Positions 1 through 4,789 of a DNA stretch of 7,881 bases are shown here, piece after piece. The stretch is from assembly GCA_018713405.1 (NCBI GenBank), contig DVOR01000091.1, forward strand, positions 1-7,881. Reading direction: 5' to 3'. The first letter of the stretch is position 1. The number at the start of each line of letters is the position of its first letter. The position numbers and the translations under genes are program-made. This DNA comes from Candidatus Spyradenecus faecavium. GTDB taxonomy: Bacteria > Verrucomicrobiota > Kiritimatiellia > RFP12 > DVOR01. Under the pieces are notes generated by a model. It had not been told where the DNA came from. It made no database searches and saw only the letters and a program-made list of their open reading frames with translations.

Positions 1-88
1 TACTGCAAGGGGCTGACTTTTTCATCTCCTTTTTCGGTTTGGCGCGCCGCCCCCCGGGGGGCGGAAGGGTGTCTCTTGTCTTCTTCAT
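1..88 (-). CDS. N-terminus of an unidentified basic protein, cut by the left edge
   Basis: Read on the minus strand, an ATG at 88 is preceded by a near-perfect Shine-Dalgarno site (AAAGGAG, plus-strand positions 94-100) at a 5-base spacing. The frame then stays open to the window edge, giving 29 codons. The peptide starts MKKTRDTLPPPGG and continues rich in Lys and Arg (two KK pairs and an RR), ending in KKSAPCS at the edge. There is no hydrophobic stretch, so it is not an obvious signal peptide; a nucleic-acid-binding or disordered N-terminus would fit. It is divergent from serC, with 104 bp between the two start codons. A weak -10 candidate (AATAAT read on the minus strand, 116-121) lies upstream without a clear -35. 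I do not recognise the family. The SD site is the main evidence that this is a gene; the open frame alone is too short to prove it. Confidence 0.5.
   Translation of the reverse strand, partial: MKKTRDTLPPPGGRRAKPKKEMKKSAPCS
47..64. repeat. 18-bp perfect G/C palindrome
   Basis: CCGCCCCCC is followed directly by its reverse complement GGGGGGCGG. The sequence is all G and C and could form a very stable cruciform or RNA hairpin with a minimal loop. It lies inside the putative minus-strand coding sequence, where it encodes Pro-Pro-Pro-Gly-Gly-Arg. No T-tract follows immediately on either strand, so it is not a standard intrinsic terminator. On the plus strand the bases after it are pyrimidine-rich (71-85). 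Confidence 0.6.
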
Positions 89-157
89 GTCTACTCCTTT
101 GAGGTGCGCAAACACATTATTCACTTTCCACACATCACGGGTTGGGGAGGGGGCGTT

Positions 158-184
158 TTGACGGATGGGAAAACATGGTATAAT
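158..184 (+). promoter_or_regulatory. Sigma-70-type extended -10 promoter of serC
   Basis: A perfect -10 box TATAAT (179-184) is preceded by the extended -10 element TGG (176-178). A -35 candidate TTGACG (158-163, five of six consensus bases) sits at a short 15-base spacing, and the extended -10 would help compensate for that. Only 8 bases separate the -10 box from the serC ATG at 193, so transcription should start at or within about 3 bases of the start codon. No SD sequence fits in so short a leader. A G-rich run (139-153) lies just upstream. Confidence 0.75.
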
Positions 185-192
185 GGGCGGCC

Positions 193-1236
193 ATGAAACC
201 CCATGTCCATAATTTCTGTGCCGGGCCCGCGATGGTGCCGCCGGAGGTGCTCGAGGCGCTTCGGGCGGATCTCTGCGATTGGCAGGGGTTGGGGCGGACC
301 GTGCTGGAGGTGTCGCACCGCACCGAGGCCTATCGGGAGCTTCAGGCCCGGGTCATCGCCAACCTGCGCACGTTGCTGGGGCTTGGCGAGGATTACGAGA
401 TCCTCTTGCTGCAGGGCGGCGCGAGCGGGCAGTTCGCCATGTTGCCTTACAATTTCTTGCGCGCGGGCGCGGCGGCGGACTATGTGGTGCGGGGCTACTG
501 GGGCGAGAAGGCCGCCCGACAGGCCGCGCGCGTCGGCACCGTGCATGTTCTGCGCGAGCCCGCGGAGTGGACGCCGGGCGCGGTCTATGCCCATGTCACG
601 ACCAACGAGACCATTGCCGGCACGCGTCTGCCGGAGACTTTCCCGTTGCCGGAGGCGCCGCTCTGCGCGGACATGAGCAGTGACATCTTGGCCGCGCCGC
701 GGGATTATCGCCGCTACGCCCTGTTCTATGCCGGGGCGCAGAAGAACCTGGGCGTCGCGGGGTTGGCCGTCGTCGCCGCGCAGCATGATTTCCTGTCTCA
801 GGCCCGTCGTAACCTGCCGGCGGCGTTCTGCTACCTTGAGCATGCGCACGCGGACGGACTTTACCACACGCCCAACGCCTTCGCCGTGGACGCGCTCTTT
901 CACGTCACCGAGTGGCTCTTGCGCGAAGGGCCGCAGCGGGTCTGGGAGCGTAACGCCCGTAAGGCCGAACGCCTCTATGCCGAGCTGGATGCCTCGCCCT
1001 TCTGGCGGCCCCTCGCGCCGAAGGCCGAGCGCTCGCTCACCAATGTCACCTTCCGTCTGCCCACCGCCGCGCTTGAGGAGGCCTTCCTGGCGCAGGCGGA
1101 GGAACGCGGCTTGGTCGCGCTCCGCGGGCACCGTGCCCTCGGCGGCATCCGCGCATCCCTTTACAACGCCCTCCCGGAGGCCGCGGTCGAGGCCCTTGTC
1201 GCCTTCATGCGTGACTTCGCGCGGGACAACGCCTGA
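193..1236 (+). CDS. serC: Phosphoserine aminotransferase (SerC), class V PLP-dependent enzyme
   Basis: Cytosolic enzyme that converts 3-phosphohydroxypyruvate and glutamate to O-phosphoserine and 2-oxoglutarate, the second step of serine synthesis; in many bacteria it also acts in pyridoxal phosphate synthesis. At 347 residues it is close to the usual length of about 360. Family signatures run in order: NFCAGPAMVP (7-16); SHRT (41-44), with the substrate-binding Arg43; QGGAS (74-78), the phosphate-binding loop; T-T-N-E-T (136-140); ADMSSDIL (159-166), with the PLP-ring Asp; YAGAQKN (179-185), with Lys184 as the Schiff-base lysine; TPN (226-228); and GHRALGGIRASLYNA (312-326), which contacts substrate. 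All key residues are present. The ATG at 193 is chosen because the protein begins a few residues before the NFxAGP motif, as in the family. The start has no SD and lies 8 bases after a TATAAT box, pointing to leaderless translation. It is probably co-transcribed with the small downstream gene. Confidence 0.96.
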   Translation: MKPHVHNFCAGPAMVPPEVLEALRADLCDWQGLGRTVLEVSHRTEAYRELQARVIANLRTLLGLGEDYEILLLQGGASGQFAMLPYNFLRAGAAADYVVRGYWGEKAARQAARVGTVHVLREPAEWTPGAVYAHVTTNETIAGTRLPETFPLPEAPLCADMSSDILAAPRDYRRYALFYAGAQKNLGVAGLAVVAAQHDFLSQARRNLPAAFCYLEHAHADGLYHTPNAFAVDALFHVTEWLLREGPQRVWERNARKAERLYAELDASPFWRPLAPKAERSLTNVTFRLPTAALEEAFLAQAEERGLVALRGHRALGGIRASLYNALPEAAVEALVAFMRDFARDNA

Positions 1237-1266
1237 CCTTTACCCACACACCGAAAGGACCAAAAC

Positions 1267-1530
1267 ATGGCCATCGAAAACGAAGTCTACGCCGACGGCG
1301 TCTACCAAATCCATATGCTGGAGCAGACCATCCGCCTGGACTTCATGCGCCTGCAGCCCAGCCCCGAGAACCAGACCCCCGTGCCCAAACCCTTCGAGCG
1401 CGTCATCCTCTCGCCCCAGGGGTTCCTCCGCACCTACGAGGCCATGGGCCAGATTGTCCGCAAGCTCGAGGAACTCGGCCTCGTCCGCCGCAACCCGAAT
1501 CCCCCGGCCAATCCCCCCGCCGCCCAATAA
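1267..1530 (+). CDS. Small DUF3467-like protein
   Basis: An 87-residue soluble protein with no signal peptide or membrane segment. The ATG is set by a good SD site (GAAAGGA, 1253-1259) at a 7-base spacing. The layout recalls the DUF3467 family of about 90-100 residues: a strand pattern GVYQIH...IRLDFMRLQP (11-31), a short polar loop, RVILSPQ (45-51), then an amphipathic helix (52-72) rich in Leu, Glu and Arg. Residues 76-87 form a Pro/Ala/Asn tail that looks disordered. The most DUF3467-like parts are L-D-F-x-R-x-x-P and R-V-I-L-S-P-Q followed by the helix. The assignment is from memory of the family pattern, and the function of that family is not established. It starts 30 bp after serC in the same direction, so an operon is likely. 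The array of palindromes begins 11 bp after its stop codon. Confidence 0.72.
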   Translation: MAIENEVYADGVYQIHMLEQTIRLDFMRLQPSPENQTPVPKPFERVILSPQGFLRTYEAMGQIVRKLEELGLVRRNPNPPANPPAAQ

Positions 1531-1541
1531 GGCGCAGACGT

Positions 1542-1644
1542 AAACCCTTAAGGGTTTCACCCAAACCCCTTAGGGTTTGACCCCAAAACCCTAAGGGTTT
1601 CTTCAGAGACCCTTAAGGGTTTGGCCATCAACCCTTGAGGGTTT
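1542..1644. repeat. Array of five 16-bp palindromes at about 22-bp period
   Basis: Five units related to AAACCCTTAAGGGTTT lie at 1542-1557, 1563-1578, 1585-1600, 1607-1622 and 1629-1644, separated by 5- or 6-base spacers of unrelated sequence. Unit starts are 21, 22, 22 and 22 bp apart, about two turns of B-DNA each, so all units face the same side of the helix. The right arm GGGTTT is identical in all five. The left arm is AAACCC in three units and varies in the last two (AGACCC, CAACCC). The centres are TTAA, CTTA, TAA, TTAA and TTGA; the third unit's arms close over only three bases. Unit 1 is a perfect 16-bp palindrome. The array lies between the DUF3467-like gene and the flippase gene. 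Possible roles are a multi-site protein-binding element, a set of RNA hairpins ending the serC transcript, or a dispersed repeat family. Confidence 0.9.
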
Positions 1645-1722
1645 CCTCGTGCCCCTTGCCTAGGCCTGATCAAAATCCCTCGCCTGGCCATGGGCGCCGT
1701 ATGACGAGACGCGCTGCATCCT

Positions 1723-3273
1723 ATGACGGAAAACCGCCGTATCTTCCTGAACATCGTCGCCACCTACGGGCGGTCGCTCTTCACGCTTGCCTGCGGCCTC
1801 TTCACCGGCCGTTGGCTCCTCATGTCCCTCGGCGAGGTGGACTACGGTCTTTACGCCGTGGTGGGTGGCCTCGCTGGGTTCATCGGGTTCATCAGCAGCC
1901 TGATCGCCGGTGCGGTGGGCCGCTTTTACACCTACGCCATCGGCGAGGCCCGCGTGACGGGCCAGGAAGGGTTGGAGAATTGTCGCAAGTGGTTCAACAC
2001 CGCGCTGTTGCTCCATATCGTCTTCCCCGTCGCCTTGATGGTCGTGGGGTATCCAATCGGTGAGTACGCCATCCGGAACGGGTGGATTTTCATCCCGCCT
2101 GAGCGCGTGGAGGCCTGCGTCTGGGTCTTTCGCTTTTCCTGCCTCTCGTGTTTTCTGGGCTTGGTGACGGTGCCCTTCAACGCCATGTACGGCGCCAAGC
2201 AATACATCGCCGAGCTGACGGTTTACACATTCGTCACCACCACGCTGAACGTCTGTTTCCTCTATTATATGGTGACGCATCCGGGTGACTGGCTCGCCCG
2301 TTACGCGCTCTGGGGCTCGCTTTTGGGCATCGCACCCAACCTCATCATCGCCTATCGTGCGCACAAGCTCTTCCCGGAATGTCGGATCCGCGTTGCCTAC
2401 CTTTGGGATTGGGGACGGACAAAGTCGTTGTTCCTTTACGCCGGCGCGCAATTCTTCGGTTGCTTCAGCGCCATTCTGCGTCAGCAAGGCATCGCCATCT
2501 TGGTGAACCGCTACTTCAAGGCCACGCGCAACGCGGATATTGGCATCGCCAACACCGTTGCCGGCCATTGCTTCACCCTCGCCGGGTGCATGACGGGCGC
2601 CTTCGCCCCCGCGCTCACCACCGCCCGCGGTGCCGGCGATTGGGCACGGATGTACGGGTTGGCCTTCCGAACCTGCAAAATCGGGGTCTTGCTCGTCTTT
2701 CTCTTTGCTCTGCCCATGATGTTGGAGGTGGATTTGGTCTTGGAGCTGTGGCTGAAGAACCCGCCCGAGTATGCGGCCATGCTTTGCCTCTTTTTCTTGG
2801 TCGGCACCATCATCGAGCGGCTGGCGTGGGGGCACTCCCTCGCGCTCAACGCGCACGGGAAAATCTGGGGCTATCAACTCGTCGTCGGTATCGTCAACTT
2901 CGCGGTCTTTCCCTTGGCGTGGCTCTTGCTCGCAGTCACGCGCGATGTTTCCGCCATCGGTGTGAGCTTCGTGGTGATGATGCTGGGCAATGCCGCCACC
3001 CTTGTCATCTTCGCGCGCCGCTTGGTTGGGATGGGGATTCGTCGGTGGGTCTTCACGGTGGTGTTGCCGTTGGGGATGCTTGCCGTCGTTTGTTTGGCCG
3101 TTGGGGCTTTGCCGAGGCTCCTGCTGGTGCCTACATTCTGGCGGCTCTGCGTCACCACGCTGACCGTTGAACTTGTTCTTTTGCCCGCGGCCTGGTTCAT
3201 TGTCCTCTCCCGCGACGAGCGCGCCTTCGTCAGCGAGAAGCTCACGTTGCTCCTGAATAAGTTCCGCAAATGA
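1723..3273 (+). CDS. Polysaccharide flippase, Wzx/MATE (MOP superfamily) membrane protein
   Basis: A 516-residue inner-membrane protein with about 14 hydrophobic segments, roughly at 11-36, 43-66, 91-113, 132-150, 163-185, 190-210, 233-260, 272-298, 317-337, 351-371, 381-404, 410-430, 442-462 and 471-495, and a short basic C-terminal tail. The N-terminal pattern (short charged start, an amphipathic first helix with an Arg, then SLGEVDYGLYAVVGGL at 35-50) is typical of O-antigen and exopolysaccharide flippases, which move lipid-linked sugar units across the membrane. The family is known from such surface-glycan clusters; the exact substrate cannot be read from sequence. ATG 1723 is the first ATG after an in-frame TGA at 1702, and I see no SD before it. 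A glycosyltransferase follows 126 bp downstream. An MATE-type drug exporter is less likely given the neighbour and the N-terminal pattern. Confidence 0.88.
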   Translation: MTENRRIFLNIVATYGRSLFTLACGLFTGRWLLMSLGEVDYGLYAVVGGLAGFIGFISSLIAGAVGRFYTYAIGEARVTGQEGLENCRKWFNTALLLHIVFPVALMVVGYPIGEYAIRNGWIFIPPERVEACVWVFRFSCLSCFLGLVTVPFNAMYGAKQYIAELTVYTFVTTTLNVCFLYYMVTHPGDWLARYALWGSLLGIAPNLIIAYRAHKLFPECRIRVAYLWDWGRTKSLFLYAGAQFFGCFSAILRQQGIAILVNRYFKATRNADIGIANTVAGHCFTLAGCMTGAFAPALTTARGAGDWARMYGLAFRTCKIGVLLVFLFALPMMLEVDLVLELWLKNPPEYAAMLCLFFLVGTIIERLAWGHSLALNAHGKIWGYQLVVGIVNFAVFPLAWLLLAVTRDVSAIGVSFVVMMLGNAATLVIFARRLVGMGIRRWVFTVVLPLGMLAVVCLAVGALPRLLLVPTFWRLCVTTLTVELVLLPAAWFIVLSRDERAFVSEKLTLLLNKFRK

Positions 3274-3298
3274 CCGAGGGTTCGGGATGTGATAGAAT
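3270..3298 (+). promoter_or_regulatory. Extended -10 promoter over the flippase stop codon
   Basis: A -35 candidate ATGACC (3270-3275, four of six consensus bases) overlaps the flippase TGA stop. A 17-base spacer leads to TAGAAT (3293-3298, five of six consensus bases), which is preceded by the extended -10 element TGA (3290-3292). Transcription would start near 3305 and serve the glycosyltransferase, with a leader of about 95 bases. This would let the glycosyltransferase be transcribed apart from the flippase. Confidence 0.5.
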
Positions 3299-3308
3299 GT
3301 GCGCCTGT

Positions 3309-3368
3309 ATGAGTCCCAGTGTGAAGAACGCTTTGTATCGCCGGCAGTCTGCGCGTCGCGCGCATTGA
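3309..3368 (+). CDS. Possible 19-residue leader peptide upstream of the glycosyltransferase
   Basis: An ATG 10 bases after the -10 box opens a 19-codon frame ending in TGA (3366-3368), 31 bases before the glycosyltransferase start and in another frame. The peptide starts MSPSVKNALYRRQ and has four Arg and one His. There is no SD, so it would depend on near-leaderless initiation, the arrangement also suggested for serC. A 6-bp hairpin covers its last codons. It may be a regulatory leader ORF, or chance; 20 open codons in GC-rich DNA are common. Confidence 0.25.
   Translation: MSPSVKNALYRRQSARRAH
3350..3364 (+). other. Short G/C hairpin at the end of the leader ORF
   Basis: TGCGCG (3350-3355), loop TCG, then CGCGCA (3359-3364) make a perfect 6-bp stem two bases before the TGA of the small leader ORF. 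No run of T follows, so it is not an intrinsic terminator. It could affect ribosome movement or mRNA folding in the glycosyltransferase leader. Confidence 0.4.
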
Positions 3369-3399
3369 CCCTGCATGCTCTCTTGCCAAGAATCACGCC

Positions 3400-4467
3400 A
3401 TGACACAATCCATCCGTCCGCCGCGAACATTGAAAGGTTGTCTGGACGCACTTGGTGCGCTGGTGGGACGTCGGAACGAGCCGTATTCCGCCGAGGCGTT
3501 GGCGTATGACGAACGCTCGGATGCCGCGCGGTTGTGCAAGGACCCGCTCGTCTCCGTCTTCATCATCACCTACAATTCCGGGGCCTTCATCGACGATGGC
3601 ATCCGTGGCGTGATGGAGCAGGAGACGGACTTCCCCTTTGAGCTCATCGTCAGTGACGACGGCTCGACGGACGACACGCTTGAGCGGTGCGCGGTTTGGC
3701 AGGCAAAGTTCCCGGAACGAATCCGCATTCTTTCGGCACGGCGCAACGCCGGCATCCTCGGCAATCGCCTGCGCGCGCAAATCGCCTGCCGGGCGCCGTG
3801 GGTCGCGCTCATGGACGGCGACGACTTCTGGATCAACCCGAAGAAGCTGCAACATCAGGTCGAACGGTTGCGCGAGACCGATGCGGTGGCGTGCGTGGCC
3901 CTTTCGGAGATCCGTAACGAGCGGACGGGGAAATCCAACCGCTTGGGCTGGGGGCTTGACCGGACAGACTGGATCACGCCAAGCATCTTCCTGCGACACT
4001 ATCTGCATACGGCCACCTATGTCTATTCCCGTGGAGCGCTTGACGCGGCCCTGCGGGCACATCCGGACTTGCACGGCCTGGATGATGTGGATCTTATCTT
4101 CTGTTTGGCCTCCCAAGGCCGAATCGCCCTCTTGCATGAAGTCGTCTCGGTCTATCGCATCAGCGGCGTGAATGAATGCGCCACGCGCAAGGGGGATTCG
4201 TTTGCGTTATGGGTACGCTGGCAAATCCTCCGTTTGGTTCTTTTTGGGCCTAGACAGTTCCGTCGGCTTGCGCTCTGGTATCTGATCCATGACATCCGAG
4301 CGATGTGGGCGACCGGCCATGGGTTGGAGCCGGAGGTTCGGTCGCTTTTGTGGGCCATCGCCAAAAAATCCTGGTATCTGGAGCCGTTTTGTTGGCCCAT
4401 TCTCCGCGAGTGGCTAGCCCTGTTTTATTCCAAGGCCACCAACCGCCGGGTCGATGTCCGTAATTAA
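3400..4467 (+). CDS. Family 2 glycosyltransferase (GT-A fold)
   Basis: A 355-residue cytosolic or membrane-associated enzyme that would transfer a sugar from a nucleotide sugar to a growing surface glycan. The GT2 domain begins near residue 49 with VSVFIITYNS (51-60). It continues with SDDGSTDDT (85-93), whose Asp residues bind the nucleotide, and MDGDDFW (138-144), the DxD-type metal-binding motif. An acidic GLDDVDL (226-232) is a candidate for the catalytic base region. A VYRISGVN segment (251-258) matches the usual end of the GT2 core. Residues 265-355 are Trp- and Arg-rich with hydrophobic patches (268-282, 291-296) that may bind the membrane. The first 48 residues are an extra N-terminal segment. 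The start at 3400 is the only in-frame ATG after a TGA at 3322, though the SD is weak. The closest match is to GT2 enzymes of O-antigen and capsule clusters; donor and acceptor are unknown. It probably works with the upstream flippase. Confidence 0.9.
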   Translation: MTQSIRPPRTLKGCLDALGALVGRRNEPYSAEALAYDERSDAARLCKDPLVSVFIITYNSGAFIDDGIRGVMEQETDFPFELIVSDDGSTDDTLERCAVWQAKFPERIRILSARRNAGILGNRLRAQIACRAPWVALMDGDDFWINPKKLQHQVERLRETDAVACVALSEIRNERTGKSNRLGWGLDRTDWITPSIFLRHYLHTATYVYSRGALDAALRAHPDLHGLDDVDLIFCLASQGRIALLHEVVSVYRISGVNECATRKGDSFALWVRWQILRLVLFGPRQFRRLALWYLIHDIRAMWATGHGLEPEVRSLLWAIAKKSWYLEPFCWPILREWLALFYSKATNRRVDVRN

Positions 4468-4530
4468 AATCATTTGATGGTCAATTGGTTCATTTCTGGC
4501 CTCCTTTCCGAATCCAGGAAGATAACGCGC

Positions 4531-4545
4531 CCCGTTTCAGACGGG
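4531..4545 (+). terminator. Weak hairpin after the glycosyltransferase, possible terminator
   Basis: CCCGT, loop TTCAG, ACGGG forms a 5-bp stem 63 bases after the glycosyltransferase stop. The T-rich stretch after it (4556-4562) is short and broken by C. This is the best terminator candidate between the two genes but is weak. Confidence 0.22.
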
Positions 4546-4722
4546 CAATCGCGCCTTTCTCTCCCCAGGGAGGGGGGGATTCCATCATCTCTTACTATCC
4601 CCAATCCATCCAGACACCTAATCACGCACCCTCTTTCCGAAGCCTAATCGCGACATCCAGGACACCATCCCCGTGCGATTCCTTTTCAACCTGCCGCTTT
4701 CCCCGGAGGCCACTGTTTACTC

Positions 4723-4748
4723 GGGGGGGAGTGGCGACGGGGGCGGGG
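4723..4748 (+). other. G-run cluster at the secA promoter (possible G-quadruplex)
   Basis: On the plus strand a run of seven G (4723-4729) is followed by five G (4739-4743) and four G (4745-4748). If the first run splits in two, four G-tracts with loops of 1, 9 and 1 bases are present, enough for a two- or three-layer quadruplex. It overlaps the expected -35 area of the secA promoter. A similar cluster with three tight runs (139-153) sits just upstream of the serC -35. Confidence 0.4.
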
Positions 4749-4762
4749 AGTTTTGGTATACT
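4734..4762 (+). promoter_or_regulatory. Extended -10 promoter of secA
   Basis: TATACT (4757-4762, five of six consensus bases) is preceded by the extended -10 element TGG (4754-4756). The -35 is poor: GCGACG (4734-4739) at 17 bases matches only the central GAC. Transcription should begin near 4769, leaving a leader of about 20 bases that contains the AAGGA ribosome-binding site (4779-4783). Confidence 0.65.
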
Positions 4763-4789
4763 ATGAGTTCCATTTGACAAGGAATTGCC

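Larger units (their letters stand above)
4468..4789. other. 322-bp gene-free region between the glycosyltransferase and secA
   Basis: No credible gene is visible. A 93-codon open frame (4485-4766) lacks a proper start and an SD, and its peptide is low in structure. The region is less GC-rich than the genes on its left side and pyrimidine-rich in its middle (4551-4720). It holds a weak hairpin, a G-run cluster and the secA promoter. I see no tRNA, known riboswitch or repeat in it. Confidence 0.6.

Noticed and set aside
121..1131. 336-codon minus-strand open frame opposite serC
   Set aside because: It is antisense to a gene with all SerC signatures, and its Arg/Gly-rich peptide looks like a composition artefact.
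1542..1644. CRISPR array or telomere-type repeat (AAACCCT resembles the plant telomere unit)
   Set aside because: Spacers are 5-6 bases, far too short for CRISPR. The units are palindromes with spacers rather than uninterrupted head-to-tail AAACCCT copies, and the surroundings are clearly bacterial.
1557..1763. Minus-strand frame reading through the palindrome array, giving repeated peptides such as KPLRVSEETLRV
   Set aside because: The peptide repeat comes directly from the DNA palindromes; the frame also enters the flippase gene and has no SD.
2379..3170. 263-codon plus-strand frame inside the flippase gene
   Set aside because: It gives an Arg/His-rich peptide in a shifted frame, whereas the main frame encodes regular membrane segments.
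1660..4137. 825-codon open frame on the minus strand, across the flippase and glycosyltransferase genes
   Set aside because: Both plus-strand genes share one frame and have GC-ending codons, which leaves the antisense frame open by composition. The peptide is rich in Arg, Gln, His, Asp and Gly with no domain, and the plus-strand genes have clear family motifs.
4485..4766. 93-codon plus-strand frame before secA
   Set aside because: It has only a TTG-type start, no SD, no recognisable domain, and runs through the secA promoter.
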